Source of the DNA: Dehalococcoides mccartyi CG5
GTDB lineage: Bacteria; Chloroflexota; Dehalococcoidia; Dehalococcoidales; Dehalococcoidaceae
Direction: 5' to 3'
Assembly: GCF_000830885.1 (NCBI RefSeq)
Contig: NZ_CP006951.1
Coordinates: 1,240,001 to 1,304,000 of the forward strand
DNA length: 64,000 nt
Shown: piece by piece, positions 9,359 to 18,800 of the stretch
Layout of the letters: every line of letters starts with the position of its first letter
Numbering within the stretch: position 1 is the stretch's first letter
Notes under the pieces: model-generated
Databases searched by the model: none
Told to the model about the DNA's origin: nothing
What the model saw: the letters and a program-made list of their open reading frames with translations, nothing else
Program-made: the position numbers and the translations under genes

Positions 9359-9628
9359 TTAGGCTTTCTTGGTTTTCCTGACGGACAACTGCCAGGCTAC
9401 TCCCAGCAGTATAAGGGCAATAAGACCGAATATAAGTGCCCCCATCCAGGCTGACTGGGGTTCATTTTCACGCAGAGAACTGAAATAATGCTGGCCGGTA
9501 GCAAACAAGGCTAATACGCCCAAGCCACCCAGCACCCATTCATACCACTTCGTGAATACTCCCTTTTGCACAAGCCAATTGGCCAGAAGAGCTATAGCTG
9601 CACCTGCAAGCAATCCAATCCAAAACAT
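9359..9628 (-). CDS. rdhB: Reductive dehalogenase membrane anchor RdhB2
   Basis: This presumed anchor of RdhA2 has 89 residues, three hydrophobic segments, the WYEW motif and the class-A loop ENEPQSAWMG. It lies 27 bp after rdhA2 and ends at a strong terminator, so rdhA2-rdhB2 form a two-gene operon. The tail (VRKTKKA) is basic and should be cytoplasmic. Sequence and loop type are closest to RdhB5, matching the similarity of their RdhA partners. Confidence 0.93.
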   Translation of the reverse strand: MFWIGLLAGAAIALLANWLVQKGVFTKWYEWVLGGLGVLALFATGQHYFSSLRENEPQSAWMGALIFGLIALILLGVAWQLSVRKTKKA

Positions 9629-9655
9629 TACATTACTCCTTTATTCATTAAGCCT

Positions 9656-11140
9656 TTAGTAAGATGTATTTATACCGTAGGTATAATCATCTATATTCCA
9701 CCAGTCGCGCGAGTCCTTGCGTCCGTATCCCATGGTCTTTTCCATATTGGCAAAGAAACTGTTGAAAACAGGAGTGACGGAAACTGTATTACGTACCAAA
9801 TCATGTATAAAAGAACCGTCGCCATTGGTATTAAAGGGGCAACTGCCCTGACAGACCGGACAATGCGGGCAGGTGGTGGTATTAGTACGCCATCCGTTGA
9901 AACCGGGGCGGGTACCGGGTTGGGTAGCTTCCCAGGACGGGTCGCCTTTTTCAATCAAGCCGAACGGGCAGGAGTCCGCACAGATACCGCAGGTCTTGCA
10001 GAAGTCATACACCCCAAAATCTATAGGCTTAGTGGACATAAGAGGCATATCGGTCATCATTACCCACATAGCCCGGTTGGTAGTGCCGTATTTGGGGACT
10101 AAGGTCGGTGATGACATACGGCAGTGTTCACCCATACCGGTTAAGGTAGCGATAGCATTGGTGTGATAACCCATCATGTGGGTTGAAACCGCAGTATATC
10201 CCAAAGCATGGATAAACTCCTGGATAATAGCCCCGACAAAGGGGAATCTTTGATAGGAGTAGTATACAGCGGCATCCTCATATTCGCCGGCCTGGCGTCT
10301 GGTGGACTCGTAAGGCTGGCGGGCAGTCCACTGGAGGATATATTTGGCTTTGGCAGGAATGACCAGTTTGGTGGGTGTTTCAGCCGCTTCGTCTACGTTT
10401 TCTATTACCAGCTGTTTCCCGCCGCTTTGCTCGTGGAAAAGCTTAAAAACGTCTGAATCCATTTCCTGAGCGCCTACATCACAGCCGCCAAGGAAACGGA
10501 CTACCTGACGCAGGGTAAGCAGGTTTTCTTCGGGTGTGCCTTCCCAACGCGGTACACCGAAATCCTGCGGGCGGAGCGTTTCGCTTGAGCGAAGACCCAT
10601 GAAGGAGGGGAAAGTGGCCGTGCCTCCGGCCTTTAGTATGGCCTGCATAACATTAACCCTGTTGCCGCCCATATTTATTTCGCCGGGCCACATGCCCATA
10701 CGCATAAATTTGGTGGCCATGAAGAGAGCGGTTGTCCGGTTGTCTCCCAGACCGGCATAGCCGGGTTCCCATCCCGGAAATTCCTTTTTCATGTAATCAA
10801 AAAGTACTTGCGCCTGCTCAGGGCTGGCCCAGGTACCCGAACTGCCGCCGGGAATGCCCATAGCATATCTTTCCTGAGCCGACAGGGTTGGTCTGGCCTG
10901 GTAGGGGAAAGTACCTTCCATCTTGGGTAGATTCTGCCAGTCAATGGGTACTGAAGGATCTTTGAACTCCCTCTCTTTAACCCACCACGGCAGCTTCTGT
11001 ACGCCGCCGGAAGAAGCAGTCAGCTCATCCACATCATGAAAAACCGGGGCGGCAGCCGACACTGCTCCGATACCGGCACCAGCCAAACCCAAAGCCTTCA
11101 TAAAATCTCTTCGGGAAAGTGTTGAATGAAAAGTTTTCAC
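9656..11140 (-). CDS. rdhA: Reductive dehalogenase catalytic subunit RdhA2
   Basis: This is a corrinoid/Fe-S reductive dehalogenase of 494 residues. I chose the GTG at 11140: it follows AGGAGAT and begins VKTFHSTLSRRDFMK, the family's normal N-terminus. The longer reading from 11209 adds an unrelated hydrophobic stretch. The Tat signal has canonical SRRDFMK. The cluster motifs are CKTCGICADSCP (near 381) and CPHCPVCQGSCP (near 423). The presumed catalytic Tyr is in YYSYQRF and the Arg in GEHCR; the position of PceA Asn272 reads Met. It is divergent from the MarR gene at 11737, whose operator-like repeat covers this promoter. RdhA5 is a close paralog (shared KYGTTNRAMW). Confidence 0.95.
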   Translation of the reverse strand: MKTFHSTLSRRDFMKALGLAGAGIGAVSAAAPVFHDVDELTASSGGVQKLPWWVKEREFKDPSVPIDWQNLPKMEGTFPYQARPTLSAQERYAMGIPGGSSGTWASPEQAQVLFDYMKKEFPGWEPGYAGLGDNRTTALFMATKFMRMGMWPGEINMGGNRVNVMQAILKAGGTATFPSFMGLRSSETLRPQDFGVPRWEGTPEENLLTLRQVVRFLGGCDVGAQEMDSDVFKLFHEQSGGKQLVIENVDEAAETPTKLVIPAKAKYILQWTARQPYESTRRQAGEYEDAAVYYSYQRFPFVGAIIQEFIHALGYTAVSTHMMGYHTNAIATLTGMGEHCRMSSPTLVPKYGTTNRAMWVMMTDMPLMSTKPIDFGVYDFCKTCGICADSCPFGLIEKGDPSWEATQPGTRPGFNGWRTNTTTCPHCPVCQGSCPFNTNGDGSFIHDLVRNTVSVTPVFNSFFANMEKTMGYGRKDSRDWWNIDDYTYGINTSY

Positions 11141-11496
11141 TTGATATCTCCTAATCATGTATTTGACACTAATAACCAGTTCAAGGAAAATATAAATACG
11201 GAAGGGCACTAAAAGTTATCTCTAATCCAGCTAGCTTAAATACCTTCCTTTCTGGCGGTCTCTGATACAGGCCGCCGGTTTTTATTTTTAAAGCTCACCG
11301 GGCAATTAGAACCAAGGTTGGTTTCTCCAGTAAGCTCAAAATCCCATTTAGGCTGCTTAATCTGCCATCAGATTCATAACCTTAACAATCAAACGGCAAA
11401 TACTGAGTGAGTGCCGGGCATATTCACTGCACCTTGGGTACGCTAAAACCCTTACTGAATGCCCGCTATCAGTTTACGCCTCCATCTATGAGTATT

Positions 11497-11565
11497 GTTC
11501 GTATCATAATGTTCGTATCATAATGTTCGTTATGGAATATTAACCCCTCCGAACAAAACCGTCAA
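11497..11565 (-). promoter_or_regulatory. rdhA2 promoter with overlapping MarR-type operator
   Basis: On the minus strand a -35 TTGACG (11560-11565) and a -10 TAATAT (11537-11542) are 17 bp apart. The -10 lies inside an inverted repeat AATGTTC-N6-GAATATT (11522-11541). Just downstream are two perfect 14-bp tandem copies of GTTCGTATCATAAT (11497-11510 and 11511-11524). The inverted repeat is nearly identical to one at the rdhA4 promoter. Confidence 0.6.
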
Positions 11566-11736
11566 TACGCCGAAATGCGTATTTTTAATAAGCTCTGGGG
11601 TATACTTTAGGATATATAATAATGTTAAACCTGTATTGTTTAGAGATTGATAGTTATTTGTATTTAACGTCTGGTTTATTGTTTAATACTGATACAGGCT
11701 GATATTTACCAAAATACAGATTGGGGAAACAGGATT
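11566..11736. other. Remainder of rdhA2/MarR divergent gap
   Basis: This AT-rich DNA upstream of the MarR gene must hold its promoter. I see no clear consensus elements. The segment before the ATG (AAAATACAG and GGGGAAA) resembles the same position upstream of the MarR gene at 38085. Confidence 0.3.
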
Positions 11737-12252
11737 ATGCCAAGCAACAACACTTTTGAGATTTGGTCTATGCTGATGCAGGCAAGGGCAGGGGCTTATA
11801 ATGTGCGCCGCAAAGAACTGCTGGAAACTGGAATTACGCCTGAACAAGCAGGCATATTAAATATTTTGCATGTTGAAAGGGACACCGTAGTAACTCCCGC
11901 CAAAATTTCCAAAATATTTCTGCGCGAACCCCATACCGTCTCGGTAACTCTAAAGAGTATGGAAGCCAAAGGGCTGCTAGAACTGAGAAAAGACCTGGAA
12001 AGACGGAATATGATTCGGGTAGTAATAACAGAAGCAGGGGAAAACGCCAGAAACAATGCGTTTTTACTGAACAAAGTCCAAAAAATATTTGAGGATTTTT
12101 CTGAAGAAGAAATAGAACAACTGAAGGGTTTACTCCGGAAAGTACGGGATAAATCCATAAATGAGCTCTCCACACCCAAGGTCAAACCAAACTATGATTT
12201 AAATATCCTGCACAATTACGATACCGAAATATCCCTCAAGAACAACTCCTGA
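11737..12252 (+). CDS. MarR-family regulator divergent from rdhA2
   Basis: This 171-residue MarR regulator is of the kind coupled to rdh operons. The winged helix-turn-helix covers about 30-115: ITPEQAGILNIL, then TPAKISKIFLREPHTVSVTL as recognition region, and the wing RRNMIRVVIT. The flanking helices should form the dimer. It is a close paralog of the regulator at 38085, with the shared blocks AYNVRRKEL, TPEQAGILNILH and RRNMIRV. It is divergent from rdhA2 and convergent with rdhB3. By analogy with MarR regulators described for Dehalococcoides rdh genes, it most likely represses rdhA2; the shared repeat suggests it may also act at rdhA4. The inducing ligand is unknown. Confidence 0.9.
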   Translation: MPSNNTFEIWSMLMQARAGAYNVRRKELLETGITPEQAGILNILHVERDTVVTPAKISKIFLREPHTVSVTLKSMEAKGLLELRKDLERRNMIRVVITEAGENARNNAFLLNKVQKIFEDFSEEEIEQLKGLLRKVRDKSINELSTPKVKPNYDLNILHNYDTEISLKNNS

Positions 12253-12266
12253 TACAAATGATAAAT

Positions 12267-12295
12267 AAAAAAGCGGGGGATTTAACCCCCCGCTT
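12267..12295 (-). terminator. Terminator of rdhAB3
   Basis: Nine-bp arms (AAGCGGGGG) enclose a 7-nt loop and are followed on the minus strand by a run of U. It lies between the convergent MarR gene and rdhB3 and could also slow the MarR transcript. Confidence 0.8.
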
Positions 12296-12317
12296 GAGGA
12301 TAATTAATAAACCCTGT

Positions 12318-12590
12318 TTAAGCTTTTTTAATTCTCCGGGCAACCATCTGCCATGAAAGAGCCAGCAGGATAAGGGCCGGCAAACCAAGCACCAGCAGGA
12401 ACATACTGGCAGCTTTGGATTCAAGCTCATTCAGACTGCCGAAATAGTTCTGGATAGTAAGTAAGAGCAAGACCAAACCTACTATACCAATCAACCATTC
12501 ATACCACTTGAGACTGAAACTGTTGCGTTTCATCAACCAGAACAGTCCCATAACCAGTGCACCCACTATTAGACCAACTATTAACCACAT
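12318..12590 (-). CDS. rdhB: Reductive dehalogenase membrane anchor RdhB3
   Basis: This presumed anchor for RdhA3 has 90 residues, three hydrophobic segments and WYEW at about 29-32. Its outer loop is ELESKAASMFLL, the class-B form shared with RdhB4, 6 and 7, followed by LGLPALILLALSWQ. It starts 15 bp after rdhA3 and ends at a strong hairpin. Class-B RdhB proteins pair in this window only with RdhA proteins that have the long-spacer second cluster motif. Confidence 0.93.
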   Translation of the reverse strand: MWLIVGLIVGALVMGLFWLMKRNSFSLKWYEWLIGIVGLVLLLLTIQNYFGSLNELESKAASMFLLVLGLPALILLALSWQMVARRIKKA

Positions 12591-12605
12591 ATTTATTCTA
12601 ACCTC

Positions 12606-14105
12606 CTAGTAACTTCCGCCCTGAATACCGCAGGTGCTGTCAAACCCGCCGATAGGCTGGGGCATGTCCCACCAGTTTTCAAGATCTTCACCTGCTCTAA
12701 GACCATAACCAAAGGCCTTGTCTGCCTGCCACAGGAAACTGTTGAAAACAGGAGTGGTGGACAGGGTTGCTTTGACATAATCATGGATAGCGTTTTTGCC
12801 GGTATTAAAGGTGCAGGTACCCATACAGGCACCGCAGGTACCCAGCTGGACTCTGCCCAGCCAGCAATCAACGCTGTTTGTCCAGAACTGTTTCTTGCCG
12901 GGTACGTGGGTGGTATCTTCCTGACCGTACAACTTGGGAATATCCCAGCTGGGCTCATGGTCAGTGGGAATAGCACTCCATGGGCAGGCATCAGCACACT
13001 TGGTGCAGGTATGGCAGAAACGCCACATGCCGGCATCAATGGGCGGAGTAGGCTCAAGCGGCAAATCGGTAATCAGGTGGAAAAGACCGGTTATTGAGCC
13101 GAATTCCGGGTTATTAAATGCACCTATATTACGGGCGCCTTCACCCAAGCCTGTCAGTACGGCACTGGCAATGGTCGGTACCGCACCATTCATGGGCAGG
13201 GTATATCCGTAACACTGGTAACCCAGAGACTTGATAAAAGCCTGAATCTTGGGCTGAATCTGTGCCATGGCAGTATACCGGCTAAGATTAGCCGCATTTT
13301 GAAGCGCCGAACTAGGTGAACACCGGAACATCTCCTTTGACATGGGGACAATGAAAGTAAACTCGTATAGAGGTACATTAGCAGGGAAGACCATCTTTTC
13401 AGCTGTATCATAGCCTACCGGCACATCTTCAAAAAAGTACTGCTTGCACTGGGTAAGGGGAGGCGGCCAAGCGCCTTGGTAAGCGGTAGCGGCATTGCCC
13501 TTATCAAAGGTGCGGAAGAGTTTATCCTTGTAACGCTGGGTAACTTCACCATAGCCTACTTGAGCAGCCCCGTAAAAGATTAAGGCGCTTCGGAGCATGC
13601 GGGAGTTTTCAGCCGGCGTTCCCTGATATTTAGCCACGCCGCGGGCTTCGGGAGTGGCTGTTGCCGGGCCCATAAAGCTAATGCTGGGGATCATACCCAT
13701 TGCCATCGGCAGCATACTCATAACGCCTGCAGCCAAGGCCTGATCACGCACTTTCAATCCCGGGGTATCGTTTTTCAAACCGTCTGCAGTAAATTTTGCA
13801 CCCACCGCATTGCGTCTGTTAACTTCTTCTTCGCCCAGGTATTTTATCTGCACTGACCGAACCTGACCTACCATGCGCCCGTCAGACCGATACATCATAT
13901 CCCAGTCTATCTCGGTAGTGGGGTCATCTATTTCCCGGTTTTTTACCCACCAGGGGCGTTTCCATTCCGCACTGGGGGAAGCTGTTACATCATCCAGATC
14001 CTGAAATACAGGGGTAGCGGCAGCGGCAGTGCCAAGACCGGCACCAGTCAAACCCAAAGCCTTAACGAAATCACGGCGGCTAACTATTGAGTGAAAATTA
14101 GGCAT
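12606..14105 (-). CDS. rdhA: Reductive dehalogenase catalytic subunit RdhA3
   Basis: This is a reductive dehalogenase of 499 residues. The Tat signal is MPNFHSIVSRRDFVK, followed by PVFQDLDD. The first Fe-S motif is CHTCTKCADACP (near 364). The second is a variant: C-x9-CGACMGTC followed by Thr, so the first Cys is far away and the usual Pro is lost. RdhA4 has the same variant and is the nearest paralog. The presumed catalytic Tyr lies in LSRY and the Arg in GEGAR. The gene has no regulator of its own: the MarR gene at 11737 is convergent with rdhB3 and belongs to rdhA2. Its upstream DNA shares a palindrome with rdhA4 and its leader shares an element with rdhA7. Confidence 0.95.
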   Translation of the reverse strand: MPNFHSIVSRRDFVKALGLTGAGLGTAAAATPVFQDLDDVTASPSAEWKRPWWVKNREIDDPTTEIDWDMMYRSDGRMVGQVRSVQIKYLGEEEVNRRNAVGAKFTADGLKNDTPGLKVRDQALAAGVMSMLPMAMGMIPSISFMGPATATPEARGVAKYQGTPAENSRMLRSALIFYGAAQVGYGEVTQRYKDKLFRTFDKGNAATAYQGAWPPPLTQCKQYFFEDVPVGYDTAEKMVFPANVPLYEFTFIVPMSKEMFRCSPSSALQNAANLSRYTAMAQIQPKIQAFIKSLGYQCYGYTLPMNGAVPTIASAVLTGLGEGARNIGAFNNPEFGSITGLFHLITDLPLEPTPPIDAGMWRFCHTCTKCADACPWSAIPTDHEPSWDIPKLYGQEDTTHVPGKKQFWTNSVDCWLGRVQLGTCGACMGTCTFNTGKNAIHDYVKATLSTTPVFNSFLWQADKAFGYGLRAGEDLENWWDMPQPIGGFDSTCGIQGGSY

Positions 14106-14148
14106 ATTCCATTTCTCCTTTTCATATGCTTACGGTCTTTCCCGTTGT

Positions 14149-14170
14149 CACCCAGTCTTCCCTGAGCGCC
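14149..14170 (-). promoter_or_regulatory. Conserved leader element of rdhA3
   Basis: This 22-bp stretch (plus strand begins CACCCAGTCT and ends CTGAGCGCC) lies 44 nt before the rdhA3 start. It matches 20 of 22 positions in the leader of rdhA7, at nearly the same distance (47 nt). It lies in the expected untranslated leader, so it may act in the RNA. Confidence 0.5.
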
Positions 14171-14227
14171 CAAGAGCCATCTTACCCCCTGTATCAAACA
14201 AAATCTGTTATTAGTAGCAATACGATG

Positions 14228-14316
14228 TTTGTATACGATATTTGTATACGATTATATATCCTGCACACAGGGTCAAACAATCAGCAAAACGGATAATAAT
14301 ACTAAGCATTTAGTAT
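14228..14316 (-). promoter_or_regulatory. rdhA3 promoter, tandem repeat and upstream palindrome
   Basis: The minus-strand -10 TATAAT (14251-14256) is 18 bp from a -35 TTGTTT (14275-14280). Two direct copies of TTTGTATACGAT (14228-14239 and 14241-14252) cover the start site. A perfect palindrome ATACTAAGCATTTAGTAT lies at 14299-14316, with 19 bp between its core and -35. The rdhA4 promoter has a near-copy at exactly the same distance. Confidence 0.55.
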
Positions 14317-14544
14317 AATTTGAGATATCGGCCTGATTTTCCGGTTGGAACAAACCCCTAAGTAACCGGAAATAAATATCCGCCATATATTGATACCGAG
14401 GCAGAGAAAGGTATAATACAGAGGATATAAATGCAGATCTGAAGAATACTTGAGGCTTACCTTTTAACACTTTTTGGGTCGGGAGCAGTTTTTAATATCC
14501 ATAGCATCAGAGGGGCAAAAAAATATTTCAGCAGGAGAGATAAC
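14317..14544. other. Gap between rdhA3 promoter and DUF4389 gene
   Basis: No gene or clear repeat is seen beyond the rdhA3 upstream sites. The promoter of the DUF4389 gene is presumably here; AGGAGA lies just before its start. Confidence 0.3.
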
Positions 14545-15180
14545 ATGATGTCCAGTGTTACCCAGTATCCGGCCACACTAAGCGTTGATTATCAGGATAA
14601 ACCCCGTGACAGGGTAAATGTAGCCTTCCGCCTTCTTATGATAATCCCTGTTGCCATAATCTTGTCTCTGATTAGCGGAGGCAGTTATAAATACACCATT
14701 GACCATATAACTTATTCCGCAGGTAATGCCGGAGGAATTATTATTCTGGCAACCGTACTTATGATTCTCTTTCAACAGAGGTACCCTAAATGGTGGTTTG
14801 ACTGGAATCTGGCCCTCAGCCGTTTCAGTTACAGATTTATCTCTTATCTTACCCTGCTGAGGGATGAATACCCCTCAACAGACGAAGAGCAATCAGTCCA
14901 CCTTAATCTGGTTTATCCGAATGTCAAAACCGACCTGAACCGCTGGATGCCGCTATTTAAATGGTTTTTAGCCATACCCCATTATATTTTGTTGGCTTTC
15001 CTGGGATTTGCCGCATTTATATGCACCATATTCGCTTGGTTTACCATTGTATTTACCGGTAAATACCCGAAGTCACTGTTTGATTTTGTAGTGGGGGTGC
15101 TGCGTTGGGGGCTCAGGGTATCCGCTTACTCCTCCCTGCTGATTACAGATATCTATCCGCCATTCAGTCTGGAACCTTAA
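14545..15180 (+). CDS. DUF4389 membrane protein
   Basis: This 211-residue protein has four or more hydrophobic helices (about 27-46, 58-77, 135-165, and a weaker one near 180-195). It matches the DUF4389 pattern, including PKWWFDWNLALSRFSYR, the short charged DEYPSTDEEQSVHL, and FTGKYP followed by a repeat of the W-x-L-R motif. The function of this family is unknown. AGGAGA precedes a double ATG. It is divergent from rdhA3, so the two share an upstream region, but nothing ties it to dehalogenation. Confidence 0.8.
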   Translation: MMSSVTQYPATLSVDYQDKPRDRVNVAFRLLMIIPVAIILSLISGGSYKYTIDHITYSAGNAGGIIILATVLMILFQQRYPKWWFDWNLALSRFSYRFISYLTLLRDEYPSTDEEQSVHLNLVYPNVKTDLNRWMPLFKWFLAIPHYILLAFLGFAAFICTIFAWFTIVFTGKYPKSLFDFVVGVLRWGLRVSAYSSLLITDIYPPFSLEP

Positions 15181-15844
15181 GCCAAGCCACAAATATGCTA
15201 ACGGCTAAAATATCAGACAGGCTAAAAACCAAACATGAGTGAAATATCTGATGGGATTATAGCTTTGCGGGGAGAGAGCGGCTTTAAAGCCGTCATACTG
15301 TTTCCTGCCTGCATTTGGCGGAACTGGAAGAAACCTGTTTAATTCTTCAGAACTTGCCAATCAGCCGGATTCCGACAAAGGTATACCAAAAGCTAAGCTA
15401 TGTCTCTATGGATAACTCCTGCCATATTTTAACCCATAACCTTGAGCGGCTTTTAAACCCCAAACCATACTCCATTAAGCCGCTCAGGGCAGACACTCGT
15501 CATAGCCCCGCAGAACCACCTCAGTGCCACTTATCCACCCCAAAAGCGATAAACAGGGTATTTACACAGGCAAGCATTTGGAGTAATACTATTATGCAGG
15601 GTGATATACGAATAGAGAGGTTTTTATCAACCCTGAACGCAATAGTCAGGTATAGGCCAAACCTACAGGACTTGCCAAACGGCAGACCTGAGCCAGATAC
15701 AGCCAGCCGCATACCATATGTGTGTGCCAAACCTGAATACAGCAACAAATGGGATTGGGATTCTCCAATAAACTCAATCCGTATGAATTATTTCCTCTGG
15801 CATACAACCACCCGGTAGCCGACAGATTAAGAGGTAACCGAATT
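15181..15844. other. Long gap upstream of eight-PAS kinase
   Basis: I find no convincing gene in this gap of about 660 bp. The open frame at 15315-15818 has no ribosome site and no family features. There is a 14-bp palindrome CGGCTTTAAAGCCG at 15279-15292. A candidate promoter TTTACA (15561-15566), 17 bp, TAATAC (15584-15589) could drive the kinase gene with a long leader. Confidence 0.35.
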
Positions 15845-18800
15845 GTGAAAGATAAGCTGGAGAAAAAGACCCTGCACCCGAAAAAATTGACGGGCGGCAA
15901 TCCTTTACCAAATACTCAGATCAAATCTGATACTCAAGGCATGCCTGCTCCAAACTTGGCAAATCTGTCCAAGGGTGAACTGCCTTACAGCGAACAGGCT
16001 GATATCTTCTTTGAGATGGATCAGGATTTAAATTATATATACTGGGACAAAGCCTCCGAAGAACTCACCGGCATACCTGCCAAAGATGCCATAGGCAAAT
16101 CTATTTATACCCTTTTCCCAAAAACCAAGGGCTCAGATATTGAAAAAGCTTATCTGAAAGCCCTAAAAACCAAGCTCCCCCAACATTTTCCTTCAAAGTA
16201 CCAGATTGGAAAACAGCAACACTATTTTGAGATTAGTGCGTACCCGACTGCAAGTGGCCTATCTGTTTTTGCCAAAGATATTACCGAGTCCAAAGAAACC
16301 CATGAAACACTCCGCCAGTCCAATATTTTGTACTCCACGCTGGTGGAAAAAAGCAATGACGGAATTATCATAATTCAGGATGAGCTGCTAGTTTATGCCA
16401 ATCCAAAAATGACTGAATTGTCCGGGTTTTACCTGGAAGAAATCACGGGAAAACCCATGGTTGACTTCGTTTCCCCAGAATACCGGGGGCTGGTACTGGA
16501 TCGGTACCAGAGGCGGCTGGCCGGAGAAAAAATACCTAACCAATATGAGATAGAAATTGTTGCCAAAGACAAGCGCAAGATACCGGTTGAAATAAATGCC
16601 AGCCATATTGAGTATAAAAACAAACCTGCCAATATGGCCATAATTCATGATATGACTAATTACAAACTAGCCCAACTAAAACTTGCCGAAAGTGAAGAAC
16701 GCTACAGGGGAGCACTGGACAACATGCTGGAGGGCTGCCAGATTATTGGATATGACTGGCGTTATAAGTATCTGAATAAAGCGGCGGTTCAGCAAAGCCG
16801 TCTGACCAAAGAATCACTCTTCAGCCATACTATGATGGAATTATACCCCGGGATTGAAAACACCGAGTTATTTACCAATCTCCGTCTCTGCATGGAGAAA
16901 AGGATTACCGTCAAAATGGAAAACCAGTTTATTTTCCCTGACCTCACTGAAGGCTGGTTTGAATTAAGTATTGAACCGGTACCGGAGGGTATTTTTATAC
17001 TCTCACTGGATATTACCCAGCGCAAAAAAACTGAAAACCAGTTGCGAATCAGCGAAGAGCGTTTTCACCTGGTATTTGACCAGGTACCCATTGGGATAGC
17101 TATAGCCAATTTGGATTTTAAATTTATACAAGTTAATAAAACCATGTGCAAGATGATGGGATACTCCGAAAAGGAATTTGCCTCCATTACATTTAAAGAT
17201 TTGACCCCTGCCGAATTTCTGGCATACGATATGTATCAGTTAAAACTCCTGAACAAAGGCGCCATAGACCATTTCGAACGGGACAAGCAATACCGTCATA
17301 AAGACGGCAGTGTTTTCTGGGGACATTTATTTGTAGGCACGATAAAAGATGACGAAGGTAAAATTCTATATTACACCCCATGTATTATAGATATTACCAA
17401 ACGCAAACAAGCCGAAGAATCTCTGCAAAAATACAAACTGATTGCCGATGACAGCCGGGATATCATCCTGTTTCTGGATAAAAACAGCGGGAAAATACTT
17501 GAGGCCAATGTTGCCGCTACCAAAGCTTACGGGTACAGCCGCAAGCAATTGTTAAACAAGACTATATATGACATACGCCCGCTTAATACACAAACATCTA
17601 TTCCCCAACAAATAGCCCTGGCTGATTCAGACGGAATACTATTTGAATCGTATCACCGCCATAAAGACGGCAGCATCTTCCCTGTGGAGGTAAGTTCCAG
17701 GGGCGCCACTGTCAACAATACCCGCTTGATAGTAAGCGTGATAAGGGATATAACCGAACGCAGAGAATCTGAAGAGGCTTTTAAAGCTATATATAAACAC
17801 CAGGAGACTATACTGGCTACTGTCCCGGATATTATAGCCGAAGTGGATGAAAACCGGGTCTACACATGGATAAACGAATCCGGCAGAGAGTTTTTCGGGG
17901 ATGATGTCATCGGCAAAGAGGCATCGTACTATTTTGAAGGGGAGCAGGATACTTACCACAAGATTGCACCAGTTTTTAACGGAGATGAAAACACACTTTA
18001 TATCGAAAGCTGGCAACGCCGCAAGGATGGCGAAAAACGTCTGCTGGGCTGGTGGTCACATGCGCTAAAGGATATCACCGGTAAAACGGTAGGGGCATTA
18101 TCCGTTGCCAGTGATATAACCGACCGCAAACTTATGGAAGAGAATCTGGTCCATTCGGCTAAAGAGTGGAGTATTACTTTTGACTCTATAAACGATATGA
18201 TTTGCATTGTGGACGCCGGTTACGTAATTCAGCGGGTCAATAACGCATTCGCCAACTCCTTGAATCTGTCTCCGGTGGAAATTATAGGCAGGCATTGTTA
18301 TGAACTTATCCATGCAACCAGCAAACCCTATTCCATATGCCCGCATAAACTTACCCTTGAAACGGGGCTAACCCAGACAAGTGAATACCTTGAAGAAAAC
18401 CTTGGTATATGGGTTGAAGCAACCACCTCACCCATTTTTGATGCGTCTCACCGGGTGACAGGGTCGGTTCATATTATCAAAGACATCAGTTCCAGAAAAA
18501 AATCTGAAGAGTCTTTGAAGGCAGAGCGTGAGACCTACCTGTCCCTGTTTAACAGTGTTTCAGATGCTATTTTTGTCCACCGCCCGAAACCGGATAAAAC
18601 ACCTGGCAAACTTCTGGAAGTAAATGATATTGCGGTAAAAATGCTGGGGTACAGTCGCGAAGAACTACTCAATATGGAAGTAGCAGATATTACAACCCAA
18701 ATAGTAGATGACTTGCCATTATTTGAAAAAGCCGCTGCAAGACTTAATAATAATCAGGAAGCTTCTTTTGAACGCATTTTTGTAACCAAAACCGGCAGGA

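Noticed and set aside
11141-11209. Longer N-terminus for RdhA2
   Set aside because: The extension is not conserved, and the GTG at 11140 has a good ribosome site directly before the Tat signal.
15315-15818. 167-codon open frame in the gap before the eight-PAS kinase
   Set aside because: There is no ribosome site, no domain-like pattern and an unusual composition; it is treated as non-coding.
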